Origin: Nocardia arthritidis NBRC 100137
GTDB taxonomy: Bacteria; Actinomycetota; Actinomycetes; Mycobacteriales; Mycobacteriaceae
NCBI RefSeq assembly: GCF_001612765.1
Contig: NZ_BDBB01000036.1
Span: forward strand, 30,360 to 94,359
Length of the DNA: 64,000 bases
Direction of reading: 5' to 3'
Below the pieces are notes generated by a model that had not been told where the DNA came from, did no database searches, and saw nothing but the letters and a program-made list of their open reading frames with translations. Positions 8,688-16,438 of this stretch are shown here, piece by piece. Each line of letters opens with the position of its first letter. The stretch's first letter is position 1. The translations under genes and the position numbers were made by a program.

Positions 8688-8741
8688 ATGAGTATCAGAG
8701 CAAGATTCGCCCACCGAACCCGAGCCGCCTTCAAGCACTGA
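8688..8741 (+). CDS. 17-residue mini-ORF, possible CsbD remnant or leader peptide
   Basis: ATG at 8688 follows AAGGA by 7 nt and encodes MSIRARFAHRTRAAFKH. The AFKH ending is like the C-terminus of actinobacterial CsbD-type stress proteins, so this may be an internally deleted copy. A translated leader for the DUF6131 gene 38 nt downstream is an alternative. Both readings are weak. Confidence 0.3.
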   Translation: MSIRARFAHRTRAAFKH

Positions 8742-8779
8742 CCCCACCCCATCCTTCCGCACCGAATCAGGTACCGCTC

Positions 8780-8935
8780 ATGATCATTCTCGGAATCGTC
8801 CTCCTCGTCGTCGGATTCCTCCTCGGCATCCCGTGGCTCGTCACCGCTGGAGTCATCGTCGCGCTCATCGGCGTGGTGCTGATGATCGCGGGCATGGCCG
8901 GCCATGCCGTCGGCGGCCGACGGCACTACTACTGA
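8780..8935 (+). CDS. DUF6131 family small membrane protein
   Basis: This 51-residue protein is almost entirely two hydrophobic helices (IILGIVLLVVGFLLGI and LVTAGVIVALIGVVLMIAG) ending in the conserved AVGGRRHYY tail, which I recognise as the DUF6131 family of actinobacteria. It would lie in the cytoplasmic membrane; its function is not known. I chose the ATG at 8780, since upstream in-frame codons do not look like the family. Its place before a SigB/SigF-type sigma gene suggests a general stress setting. Confidence 0.75.
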   Translation: MIILGIVLLVVGFLLGIPWLVTAGVIVALIGVVLMIAGMAGHAVGGRRHYY

Positions 8936-9012
8936 CCGATCCCGCGCAGCCGGGCCGAGTTCCGGCTGCGCCGCGATTCGCCTACGCGGCATGCGAATGC
9001 AGGGAGAACACG

Positions 9013-9132
9013 ATGCGACACTCCACTACTCACAACACGATCGAGACAACGACGATCCGCGACAAACGAACTCGATGCCGCGGTCAGGCAAGCTCTGTGC
9101 CTGACCCGCCGGAATTCGGTGGAGGTGCATGA
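9013..9132 (+). CDS. Small hydrophilic ORF of 39 residues
   Basis: ATG at 9013 has GGGAG 6-7 nt upstream and encodes a Thr/Arg-rich peptide (MRHSTTHNTIETTTIRDKR...), stopping within the start of the next gene (ATGATG/TGA overlap), which suggests translational coupling. No family is recognised. A 9-bp perfect hairpin (9082-9106) lies inside it. It might be a leader rather than a functional protein. Confidence 0.35.
   Translation: MRHSTTHNTIETTTIRDKRTRCRGQASSVPDPPEFGGGA
9082..9106 (+). promoter_or_regulatory. Hairpin upstream of the small membrane gene
   Basis: GGTCAGGCA and TGCCTGACC form a perfect 9-bp stem with a 7-nt loop, ending 15 nt before the GGAGG of the gene at 9132. There is no T-run, so it is more likely a translational or processing element than a terminator. 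Confidence 0.35.
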
Positions 9133-9335
9133 TGCGTCGTTTAGTGCCGTTGCTTCTGCTCATCTGGTTGATCATCGGTGTCATCGCCGCCGGTCAACGC
9201 GGATACTTCACCGAGCGCGACCAGAACTGCGCCAGCGCGGCAACCATCGCGGTCACCGTCATCGCGGGCCCGCTGAACTATGCAGGCGTCAATCCCAAGG
9301 TGAACGATTGCGATCTGCCCCAACCCAGCCCGTAA
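9132..9335 (+). CDS. Small exported or membrane protein, mycobacteria-like
   Basis: This 67-residue protein has an N-terminal hydrophobic helix (LVPLLLLIWLIIGVIAAG), a short QRGYFT segment, and a second part with two Cys (NCASAATIAVTVIAGPLNY ... VNDCDLPQPSP). I recall close equivalents in mycobacteria and nocardiae annotated only as hypothetical. The two cysteines would lie on the same side outside the first helix and could form a disulfide. ATGs exist at 9129 and 9132; 9132 has the better spacing (6 nt) from GGAGG. It lies directly upstream of the sigma factor. Confidence 0.65.
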   Translation: MRRLVPLLLLIWLIIGVIAAGQRGYFTERDQNCASAATIAVTVIAGPLNYAGVNPKVNDCDLPQPSP

Positions 9336-9390
9336 CACGACACCGCGACGGATCTCCCGGCCCCACCGGTGCCGGCATCCCTGTACTCGT

Positions 9391-9417
9391 GCCAGGCCGA
9401 GGCGATTCCGGCCTGGC
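9391..9417 (+). terminator. GC-rich hairpin, possible terminator
   Basis: GCCAGGCC and GGCCTGGC form a perfect 8-bp stem with an 11-nt loop, 56 nt after the small membrane gene stop and 118 nt before the sigma factor. No U-tract follows, as is common for actinobacterial terminators. Confidence 0.4.
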
Positions 9418-9535
9418 GCCACGTCGCGACTTCGCGACCTTCATCAACCTCAGGTCGCCGCTGCACACCCCGTTCACCAACGCGGTTGTCCGGGTGCCCA
9501 ACCTCCGCCGATTCAGCTGGATCCGAGGTAGACCG

Positions 9536-10354
9536 ATGACCGATAAGTCGACACGGACTCTCCCTGCGAGGACGCCACACACCCGCCGCGGCACCGACAA
9601 CTACGACCATCTCGAACCACTGTTCGCCCAGCTCGCCGAACTGGACGTGGACGACCCGCGCCGAGTTACTTTGCGGGAGAAGCTGATCGGGCGATGCCTG
9701 CCACTGGCCGAACACATCGCCCGCAAGTACGCAGGCCGCGGCGAGAACTTCGATGATCTCCTGCAGACCGCCCGACTGGGCATGGTGACCGCCGTCGACC
9801 GGTTCGACCCCGATTACGGGACAACGTTCCTGTCTTTCGCGGTACCGACCATCATGGGCGAGATCCGCCGCCATTTCCGTGACTTCACCTGGGCACTGCG
9901 AGTACCACGGCAAGTCAAGGAAATTCAGCAAAGCCTCGGCCCGACGATCGAAATGCTGTCGCAACGACTGGGTCGCATGCCCAAAGCCGGCGAGATCGCC
10001 GAGCAGCTCGGCGTCGGCGTCGGCGATGTCACACAGGCAATGATCGCCCACAACGGCTACCAGACCTCTTCGATCAACGCGACCGCCGACTATGACAACG
10101 AGAACGCGCCGCTGTCGTTGCTCGACATTCTCGGCGCCGAGGAACCGGACTACTGCACCATCGAGGACTGCCTGACGGTGAAACCTCTCATCGCCGCGTT
10201 GCCCGAGCGTGAACGCGAAGTGCTGTTCATGCGCTTCTTCGAATTCCAACCCCAAACCCAGATCGCCGAGCATTTCGGCGTCTCCCAGATGCACGTCTCA
10301 CGCATCCTGGCCAAGACGCTGAACTCGTTGCACGAGACGGCATTACGCGACTGA
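9536..10354 (+). CDS. SigB/SigF/SigG-family RNA polymerase sigma factor
   Basis: This 272-residue alternative sigma factor has region 2 (ENFDDLLQTARLGMVTAVDRF, then TFLSFAVPTIMGEIRRHFRD, about residues 75-125), region 3 (AEIAEQLGVGVGDVTQAM) and region 4 (LPEREREVLFMRFF ... TQIAEHFGVSQMHVSRILA). The family directs general stress and stationary-phase genes, usually under an anti-sigma factor. No RsbW-like or anti-anti-sigma gene is adjacent, so control must come from elsewhere. I chose ATG 9536, which has GAGG 7 nt upstream, over an open frame extending back to 9119. The surrounding small membrane proteins fit a stress regulon. Confidence 0.9.
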   Translation: MTDKSTRTLPARTPHTRRGTDNYDHLEPLFAQLAELDVDDPRRVTLREKLIGRCLPLAEHIARKYAGRGENFDDLLQTARLGMVTAVDRFDPDYGTTFLSFAVPTIMGEIRRHFRDFTWALRVPRQVKEIQQSLGPTIEMLSQRLGRMPKAGEIAEQLGVGVGDVTQAMIAHNGYQTSSINATADYDNENAPLSLLDILGAEEPDYCTIEDCLTVKPLIAALPEREREVLFMRFFEFQPQTQIAEHFGVSQMHVSRILAKTLNSLHETALRD

Positions 10355-10791
10355 GCAGCCTGCTCGAAAACTTTGGAAGCCCTGAGAACCCGGCCGATCA
10401 GGCCGGGGGAGCGCACGCATCCAGCCTGTTCGACCAGCAAATCGGATCGTCCAGCGGTCGAATCGTTCGAAGCGCTGTTCTGGGCCCGCCATGGACGGCG
10501 AATACTCGTCCGAGGCCGACAACGATGCGCCAGAGGGCGTCGAGGACGGATTGTCGTCAGAGACGAGGCTCGCCCGGTATCAGTGGGGTGAAGCTCCGCC
10601 GGAACCACCTGAACGGTTATCGAAGAGTGTCCGTTGTGTGGCTGTGCCGCGCTGTCGGCGCAGCCCCGCCTTTACCGGCCGGAGGTCGAATGCGGGGCAG
10701 GTTCCGTCTAAGCGTCCATCGGTCATTTTTCCAGTTCAGGGCTAGTGCATCGGCGTTAGGGTAGAGGGGGGAGAGTGCGAGGAGTCGAAAG
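10355..10791. other. Intergenic region with a possible DUF5709 remnant
   Basis: No intact gene is seen in 437 bases. A plus-strand frame from 10491 reads MDGEYSSEADNDAPEGVEDGL and then becomes Arg-rich and unlike a protein; the acidic start resembles DUF5709 proteins of actinobacteria, suggesting a decayed copy. GGGTAG near 10759, upstream of the next gene, resembles a SigB/SigF -10 element but lacks a well-spaced -35. Confidence 0.35.
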
Positions 10792-11205
10792 ATGAGCACC
10801 ACCATTGTGATCGTGATCGTCGTCGCGGTTGTTGTCATTTTGCTTTTGGCCGGTGTATGGGTGTTGATGCGCAAACGGCGCGAACACCAGCGGGTCGAAG
10901 CCGAAGGCATTCGTAGCCGCGCGGCGGAACAAGAACTCGAGGTCGGTCAGCGGGAGGCGCGGGCGAAGGAGACTGCCGCCAAGAGCCGGGCGGCAAAAGC
11001 CGAAGCCGAGGCCAAGGCGGCGCAGGCCGAGCAGCTTGCTCAGCAGGCGCACGTGCATCGCGGTGCGGCGGCGGAATCGCGAACCGAGCTGGACAAGGAG
11101 TGGGAGCGCGCGGATAAGGTCGATCCGGACTCGAAGGCAGGTGAGACGCCACGCGGGGCTGATCCTGAACGGCCGTCGCCGCCAAGAACCGGTGGCGTTG
11201 CGTGA
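10792..11205 (+). CDS. Membrane-anchored coiled-coil protein
   Basis: This 137-residue protein has one N-terminal transmembrane helix (IVIVIVVAVVVILLLAGVWVL, residues 5-25), a basic stop-transfer (RKRREHQR), then about 80 residues of Ala/Glu/Lys/Arg heptad-rich sequence predicted as a single cytoplasmic coiled coil, and a polar Pro-rich tail. GAGGAG lies 9 nt before the ATG. Such proteins are common near stress sigma factors in mycobacteria and nocardiae; the function is unknown. Orientation follows the positive-inside rule. Confidence 0.7.
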   Translation: MSTTIVIVIVVAVVVILLLAGVWVLMRKRREHQRVEAEGIRSRAAEQELEVGQREARAKETAAKSRAAKAEAEAKAAQAEQLAQQAHVHRGAAAESRTELDKEWERADKVDPDSKAGETPRGADPERPSPPRTGGVA

Positions 11206-11455
11206 ACTCCACACCCCTGGACGCGCTCGTACGCGACAATGCCCTCGTCCGTTTCGAATAATCTCTGGGCCGCCGATGGAACAAGTCATCGACGTAGTAG
11301 GCCCCGGCCGTCGGAACGCGCCTGATAGGCGTGGGTGGAAGCGGCGTGAAGAGCTTCCAGGACAGTCCATGGTCACGGGCGACGACTTCGTTCTTCCTCG
11401 GATCTCCTACCCGACCGCTGCGCGAACCGGTCGCCCATCTCAGGGTCTAGATACA

Positions 11456-11482
11456 TTGTATGTCTACGATGTAGACTTACAA
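11456..11482 (+). promoter_or_regulatory. TetR operator, 27-bp imperfect palindrome
   Basis: Arms TTGTATGTCTAC and GTAGACTTACAA flank a 3-bp GAT centre, with one mismatch in 12 pairs. It lies 43 bp upstream of the TetR gene at 11526 and shares the TGTAGACYTACA core with the sites at 8252 and 13358. Autoregulation is the simplest explanation. Confidence 0.7.
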
Positions 11483-11525
11483 CGGTAACAGATCAGAGTT
11501 CCGACCGAGAGGAGGCGTCGAGTCG

Positions 11526-12266
11526 ATGAGCCGTGTCAAGGCCGGACCAAGCGGTTCCGCGGACGCCTCAGCGGACCGCGCCGCCCGAGAGGACCACGCG
11601 GCAAGCCCGCTGACCCGGTCCGCGATGTTGGCGGCCGCCCTCGAGATCATCGATCGCGATAGTGTCGAACATCTGTCGATGCGGCGCCTCGGCCGGGCGC
11701 TCGACCGCGACCCGATGGTGCTCTACCGGCACGCGGCCAACAAAGCCGCACTTCTCGACGGAGTCGCCGAAATCGTGCTCGAACAACTCACCGTCGACCC
11801 CACCGACCCGGACTGGCGCCGTCAACTGCGCATCATCGCCCGCGACTTCCGCCGACTGGCAGTAGCCCACCCGAACGTGGTTCCCCTGCTGGTCACCCAT
11901 CCGCTGTCCACCCCGCTCGGACTGCGGCCGCTCGGCACCCTGCGGCCGCTGGAACGCACCCTCGACCTGCTCACCCGGGCCGACTTCAGCAGTGCCGACG
12001 CCCTGCACATCTACCGCGCGCTGTTCGGATTCCTCTATGGTCACGTCCTCAACGGGCTCCAGGAAGTCATCGAACGCCCCGAAGAGACCGACGACGTGCT
12101 GCGTCTCGGCTTGTACCGCCTACCTGTCGACGAATTTCCCTTGCTTCGCGGCCTCGCCTCGGATCTGGCTGCCTACGAAGGCGGAGTCGAACTCGAACGC
12201 GGCCTCGACATTTTGATCAGCGGTCTCACCGAGACGATGACACCAGCCGCCACGCGGCCGAGATAG
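11526..12266 (+). CDS. TetR-family regulator (TetR_C class), paralogue 1
   Basis: This 246-residue regulator has an N-terminal polar extension, then a TetR helix-turn-helix (EHLSMRRLGRALDRDPMVLYRH, about residues 48-70) and an all-helical ligand domain like TetR_C (DPDWRRQLRIIARDFRRLAVAHP ... FGFLYGHVLNGLQEVIERPEETDDVLRLGL). GAGGAGG precedes the ATG. It is clearly paralogous along its full length to the convergent gene at 12583-13335, so the pair arose by duplication. The operator at 11456-11482 suggests autoregulation. The effector is unknown; this TetR_C subclass often senses hydrophobic small molecules. Confidence 0.9.
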   Translation: MSRVKAGPSGSADASADRAAREDHAASPLTRSAMLAAALEIIDRDSVEHLSMRRLGRALDRDPMVLYRHAANKAALLDGVAEIVLEQLTVDPTDPDWRRQLRIIARDFRRLAVAHPNVVPLLVTHPLSTPLGLRPLGTLRPLERTLDLLTRADFSSADALHIYRALFGFLYGHVLNGLQEVIERPEETDDVLRLGLYRLPVDEFPLLRGLASDLAAYEGGVELERGLDILISGLTETMTPAATRPR

Positions 12267-12582
12267 GAACGCCGCAACTGACCCCAACCACCCAGGGGCG
12301 GCCGGTGCCGTCCACCACTCGCCCGCGGCTCGAGTTCGACGCAGCGGGCACCGGCGGGGTGTGGCGGCCGCGCGGCAACGAGCAAACTCGCCAACGGTGG
12401 GCGTCAGGTTCGGCTCGACGGCTACCGGCACAAGCCCGCGCACACCGTCGATGTCCTCGGGGTCAGCGGTGACAAACGCACTCTGCGAGTGCACTTTCCG
12501 TTCGCCGACAACGGCGAAATGCCGCGCAGCACTGTTGGGATTCCGAAGGCGGCTCCCTCGACGCGGACTGAGCGCCACACCA
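12267..12582. other. Intergenic region with a coding-like remnant
   Basis: Between the convergent TetR genes a plus-strand frame at about 12405-12572 reads like protein (VRLDGYRHKPAHTVDVLG, then TLRVHFPFADNGEMP) but has no start, and it runs into the end of the opposing TetR gene. No family is recognised. It may be the end of a lost gene. Confidence 0.35.
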
Positions 12583-13335
12583 TCACTCTGATCCGGGCAG
12601 CCTGGCGGTGAGACCGGTGAGCAGGATGTCCAGGCCGCGTTCGAGTTCGGCTTCGCCGTCGTAGGCGGCCAGGACGGGCGCGAGTTCGCGCAGCAGTGGG
12701 AATTCCGCTATCGGTAGGCGATGCAGACCGAGCCGCAGTACATCGTCGGTCTCCTCGGGACGCTCCACGATCTCCTGCAACTCGTTGAGAACGTGCCCGT
12801 ACAGGAAGCCGAACACCGCACGGTAGACGTGCAGCGCGTCGGCGCCGGAGAACCCGGCACGGGTGAGCAGCTGGAGGATGTCTTCCAAGGGGCGGATCAC
12901 CGCAGGCGGCCGCAGCCCCAACGGTGTGGCCAACGGCCTGGTTACCAGCAACGGCACCACCCGTGGATGCGCCAGCGCCAGTCGCCGGAAATCCCGGGCG
13001 AGGGCGCGCAGTTGTGTCGCCCAGTCCGGGGCGGCGGGATCGACCGACAGCTGCGCCAGCACCAGTTCGGTCACACCGTCGAGCACAGCCGCCTTGTTCG
13101 GCACATGCCGGTAGATCACCATCGGATCCCGCCCTACCGCCTCGGCCAACCGCCGCATCGACAGCGCATCGACACCGTCCCGATCGATGATCTCGAGCGC
13201 CGCGGTCAGCACGGTCGTCCTGGTGATCGCACCGTTGCCCCGGCCGGTGGCGGCGCGGTCGGGCCGTCGGTTCCCAGAGCGAGAGCTCGGGCGATCGATC
13301 GGAACTTCGGCCATCTCGGATGCCTCCCTCGTCAT
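12583..13335 (-). CDS. TetR-family regulator (TetR_C class), paralogue 2
   Basis: This 250-residue protein has the same architecture as the gene at 11526: HTH (DALSMRRLAEAVGRDPMVIYRH) followed by a TetR_C-like domain with near-identical blocks (LAHPRVVPLLVTRPLATPLGLR; FGFLYGHVLNELQEIVERPEET). Visual identity with paralogue 1 is roughly 60 percent. The two genes converge, with a remnant between them. Its upstream operator-like site (13358-13381) is almost identical to the orphan site at 8252 and shares a core with the paralogue 1 operator, so cross-regulation is likely. ATG 13335 is chosen; a second Met lies seven codons in. Confidence 0.9.
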   Translation of the reverse strand: MTREASEMAEVPIDRPSSRSGNRRPDRAATGRGNGAITRTTVLTAALEIIDRDGVDALSMRRLAEAVGRDPMVIYRHVPNKAAVLDGVTELVLAQLSVDPAAPDWATQLRALARDFRRLALAHPRVVPLLVTRPLATPLGLRPPAVIRPLEDILQLLTRAGFSGADALHVYRAVFGFLYGHVLNELQEIVERPEETDDVLRLGLHRLPIAEFPLLRELAPVLAAYDGEAELERGLDILLTGLTARLPGSE

Positions 13336-13357
13336 CAGAATCTCCGATGGTGTAACT

Positions 13358-13381
13358 AGTGTAGACCTACATCGTTGACAT
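13358..13381 (-). promoter_or_regulatory. TetR operator-like site upstream of paralogue 2
   Basis: AGTGTAGACCTACAT followed by CGTTGACAT lies 23 bp upstream of the TetR start and matches the 8252 site in 22 of 24 positions. TGTAG-AC-CTACA is the inverted repeat. Its position would block the TetR promoter. Confidence 0.65.
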
Positions 13382-13395
13382 CTCGTAGTTCAGGG

Positions 13396-13433
13396 CACGT
13401 GGGGTCCAGTTGAACGAAAACTGGTGTTAGCGG
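13396..13433 (+). repeat. 38-bp terminal inverted repeat, left copy (core copy A)
   Basis: This matches the reverse complement of 20598-20635 in 32 of 38 positions, and all six differences are transitions. It contains CCAGTT-GAACGAA-AACTGG (13406-13424), a 6-bp inverted pair around a 7-bp spacer, the form of a tyrosine-recombinase crossover site. It lies about 207 bp before the recombinase start. Confidence 0.75.
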
Positions 13434-13494
13434 CGCGCGTGACGGAAATGCCCTGCTACGTCGGTTGATTCGTGTGGTTCTGTGGAGGGGGCGT

Positions 13495-13513
13495 CCACTT
13501 CTGCGGAAACTGG
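13495..13513 (+). repeat. Third recombinase-site-like repeat (core copy B)
   Basis: CCACTT-CTGCGGA-AACTGG has the same 6-7-6 layout as copies A and C (one arm mismatch), and its right flank GCGCTA equals that of copy C. It lies in direct orientation 71 bp after copy A. Confidence 0.6.
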
Positions 13514-13523
13514 CGCTAAGCAA

Positions 13524-13556
13524 TTACCGCACATAGTGACTCACTATGTGCGGTAA
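13524..13556. repeat. Perfect 33-bp palindrome upstream of the recombinase
   Basis: Arms TTACCGCACATAGTGA and TCACTATGTGCGGTAA are exact reverse complements around a single C. It lies 84 bp before the recombinase start. It could be an operator for the recombinase or a recombination or origin-type site; as RNA it would form a very stable hairpin only if a loop opens. Confidence 0.85.
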
Positions 13557-13639
13557 CGTTGGAGGTGTACTGGCGAGATGTACCACCGACGCGGCGGCGA
13601 CTCGGGAAACTATCTGCGATAGTGGTAGAAGGGTGCGTG

Positions 13640-14578
13640 ATGGGGCAGGTGCGCAGGCTTCCCCGGCGGGCCGGTGGTGTCCGGCTGCGGGACGCGGTGG
13701 ACATCTTCACCGCGACGATCACGGTCGAGAACACGCGATCGACCTATGCGGTGGCGCTGGAAAAGCTGGTGGCCGATTTCGGGGCCGACACCGATGTCGC
13801 GTTGCTGGGCGAGGAGCCGGATCGGGTGAGTGGCTGGTTCACCTTCGTGTGGGGCGGCAAGGCGGCCAAGACCTTCAACATCCGGCTGACCGCGCTGGGT
13901 TCGGCGTGCGAGTACTGGCGCGCCCAGGGGTGGCTCGCGGGGGATCCGCTGGTTCGGTTGCGGGCGCGGCCCGCGCCGCCGGACACCAGCAAGGCCCTGT
14001 CCAGGGGCAGGGTCATCGAGATCTTGGGATCGGATGCGCCGCTGCGGGAGCGGGTGCTGTGGCACATGCTGTATGAATCCTCCGCGCGCGCCGAGGAAGT
14101 GCTGAATCTGAACGTCCCGGATCTGGATACCGTGAACCGGTGCGCGGTGGTGACCCGCAAGGGCGGGGCGCGGGAGGTGATCGCGTGGCAGACCGGCACT
14201 GCCCGGCTGCTGCCGCGCATGCTCGCGGGCCGCCGCACCGGCCCGCTGTTCTTGACCGATCGCCGTGCCCGCCCCACGGTGGCCAGCAATGACATCGACC
14301 CGGAAACCGGGCGGGCCCGGCTGTCCTACCGGCGTGCGGCCGAACTGTTCGAAACCCACACCACGCACTACGACGACGGCCCTTACGTCCTGCACCAGCT
14401 GCGACATTCCCGGTTGACCCACGCCGCCGAGGACGGTGCGTCCACACCGGTGTTGATGAAGTTGTCCGGGCATACCTCGGTCCGCAGCCTCGCCAAATAC
14501 GCTCGGGTGTCCGACGAGGGGCTGCGCCGGTACCAGGCCGACAGCGACCCGGCCGCACGCCGGCGACCGGGTCGCTGA
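13640..14578 (+). CDS. Tyrosine recombinase / integrase
   Basis: This 312-residue site-specific recombinase has an N-terminal SAM-like core-binding domain (about residues 15-110) and a C-terminal catalytic domain. Visible catalytic residues are Arg in YESSARAEEVLNL (about 149), Lys in VVTRKGG, the HxxR box HQLRH (about 252-255), His in GHTSVRSLAKY and the nucleophile Tyr in that KYARV segment. All are present, so the enzyme should be active. I chose ATG 13640; an upstream in-frame GTG at 13559 would run from the palindrome edge. Inverted recombinase-site-like repeats lie at 13396 and 20598, which suggests that the enzyme acts on the segment it lies in. Confidence 0.9.
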   Translation: MGQVRRLPRRAGGVRLRDAVDIFTATITVENTRSTYAVALEKLVADFGADTDVALLGEEPDRVSGWFTFVWGGKAAKTFNIRLTALGSACEYWRAQGWLAGDPLVRLRARPAPPDTSKALSRGRVIEILGSDAPLRERVLWHMLYESSARAEEVLNLNVPDLDTVNRCAVVTRKGGAREVIAWQTGTARLLPRMLAGRRTGPLFLTDRRARPTVASNDIDPETGRARLSYRRAAELFETHTTHYDDGPYVLHQLRHSRLTHAAEDGASTPVLMKLSGHTSVRSLAKYARVSDEGLRRYQADSDPAARRRPGR

Positions 14579-14712
14579 GCTCTGGGCTACGGCCCGTAAG
14601 GCGCTCCGGTTTGGTCAGCGCGCCATGCGGCAGGCTGGGCACGTCGACTTCCGAACTGGCGTGGGGGGCGGCCGGTTCGGAGGTGCGGGGTCCTGCCCGG
14701 TTGGCGGGTTGG

Positions 14713-16356
14713 TCAGGCCGAGCGGCGGTAGTAGGTGATGGAGACGGTGACCGGGCCGTCGTCGGAGGCGGTGGTGAGCGTGTGGATGATGGCGATGTCG
14801 AGGCCGCCGTGGGAGCGGACGCAGAAGCTGCGCTCGGCGCCCACAGTGGTGAAGGGCAGGGTGGTGGTGGGCTGGGTGTCGATGCCCTCGAGACAGTCGC
14901 GGAGGGTGAGGGTGCCGGTCGGTGCGATGTAGGCGTCGCTGTCCTCGGGGATGTAGAACTCCCCGGCCTCGCGGCCCAGGTACCAGCTAGAGGTGTTCTG
15001 GGTCACTTTCCCGGCTTTGAGGTCTAACTCGTAGTCGCTGTCGGGGGAGGTGAGTTCGAGGTTGGTGTAGGCGGCGGTGTATTCGGGGACCGTGGCCGGC
15101 TGCGGGGACGTGGAGGGGGAGGGCGGGTTGGCACCGACGGACGGGGTGGTGCCAGCGGACGGGGGGAGGCTGGCGGTGGCGGAGGTGTTCTGGTCGTCGG
15201 GGTCGTCGAAGTAACAGGAATCGAGCAGGACGAAGGTCGTGGCGGCACCGACGAGGAGGGCGAGTGTTGTCAGCAGCGCGGTGCGGGCGCGTCGGCGTGG
15301 GGCGGGCGCGGTTGTGTGTCCGGTGGGGGCTGGTGGTAGCAGGGTGGGTTGCGGGGCGGGCAGGAGGTGTGCGGTGGGGGTGTGGGCCGCTGTCCGCGGG
15401 TTGAGGACGGTGGGGAGCGGGACAGGTGTGGTGGGCAGGTCGGTGTGGCGGTGGATGTCGTTGTTGACCTGTTGGGGCAGCCAGCCGTCGGAGAAGCGGA
15501 GTTCGCCCCCGGTGGCCGGGTGGCGGCGGGCGGCCTCGATCAGCCAGGCGGTGCCGGGCCGGTCGTCGGGGTTTTTGGCCAGACAGAGCCGGACCAGCTC
15601 GTGCAGGCCGTGCGGAAGGCGGGACAGGTCGGGCTCGTCGTGGATCGCCCGGTAGAGGGAGGCGGGCTCGGGTCCGTCGCCGAACGGGGGCGTGCCCGAG
15701 CCGGTGTAGGCGATGAGAGCGCCCAGGGCGAAGACGTCGGTGGCCGGGGTGGCGGGCAGGCCGCTCACCTGTTCGGGGGCCATGAAGCCCGGTGATCCGA
15801 CCAGCAGGCCGGTGCCTGTGAGGGGGCTGGCGTCGGCGGCGCGGGCGATGCCGAAGTCGATGACGCGTGGGCCGTCGGCGGCGATGAGGACGTTGCCGGG
15901 CTTGAGGTCGCGGTGCACGACGCCCGCGGTGTGGATCGCGTGCAGGGCCTCGGCGATGCCGGCGCACAGCAGCAGGACGGTCCGTTCGGGCAGCGGGCCG
16001 TAGCGGTGGACGACCTGATGCAGAGAGGGACCGGGCACGAAGGTGGTGGCCAGCCAGGGGGCGGCGGCGTCGGTGCCAGCGTCGACGACCTGGGCGGTGT
16101 ACAGCCCGTGGATACGCCGGGCGCTGGCGACTTCCTGGGCGAAGCGGTGCCGGAACTCGTTGTGCTCGGCGAGCTCGGGCCGGACCACCTTGAGCGCGAC
16201 CGGGCGCCCGCCGCGGGTGTAGGCCAGGTAGACCCGCCCCATGCCGCCCGCGCCCAGCCGCGCGCACAGGCGGTAGCCGCCGATCTCGCGAGGGTCGTCC
16301 GGGGACAACGCCTGGAAGGCCGACGGCGATGAGGCGAGGAAGGGCGATGCGGTCAT
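14713..16356 (-). CDS. Membrane Ser/Thr protein kinase (PknB-like, Hanks type)
   Basis: This 547-residue receptor-like kinase has a glycine loop (GAGGMGRVY, about 35-43), the ATP-binding Lys in VALKVV, the catalytic HRDLKPGN, DFGIA and APEQ, making a complete kinase domain to about residue 285. A Pro/Thr-rich juxtamembrane linker follows, then one transmembrane helix (ALLTTLALLVGAATTFVLL, about 363-381). An extracytoplasmic part has a Pro/Ser linker and a roughly 110-residue domain ending in SITYYRRSA, with two Cys that could pair (RDCLEG and SFCVRS). It is not a PASTA receptor. No phosphatase or substrate gene lies next to it. It converges with the recombinase. Confidence 0.9.
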   Translation of the reverse strand: MTASPFLASSPSAFQALSPDDPREIGGYRLCARLGAGGMGRVYLAYTRGGRPVALKVVRPELAEHNEFRHRFAQEVASARRIHGLYTAQVVDAGTDAAAPWLATTFVPGPSLHQVVHRYGPLPERTVLLLCAGIAEALHAIHTAGVVHRDLKPGNVLIAADGPRVIDFGIARAADASPLTGTGLLVGSPGFMAPEQVSGLPATPATDVFALGALIAYTGSGTPPFGDGPEPASLYRAIHDEPDLSRLPHGLHELVRLCLAKNPDDRPGTAWLIEAARRHPATGGELRFSDGWLPQQVNNDIHRHTDLPTTPVPLPTVLNPRTAAHTPTAHLLPAPQPTLLPPAPTGHTTAPAPRRRARTALLTTLALLVGAATTFVLLDSCYFDDPDDQNTSATASLPPSAGTTPSVGANPPSPSTSPQPATVPEYTAAYTNLELTSPDSDYELDLKAGKVTQNTSSWYLGREAGEFYIPEDSDAYIAPTGTLTLRDCLEGIDTQPTTTLPFTTVGAERSFCVRSHGGLDIAIIHTLTTASDDGPVTVSITYYRRSA

Positions 16357-16438
16357 GCTGACTTTCTGCGGGTTGAGCGGTAGGAACGGGATGCAGGCTC
16401 ACAGAGCCGTCGCGGCCGTCGATGCCGGCGCGAGTTTC

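Noticed and set aside
10733..10764. A SigB/SigF promoter before the coiled-coil gene
   Set aside because: GGGTAG is present, but the nearest GTT element is 21 nt upstream, too far for the consensus spacing.
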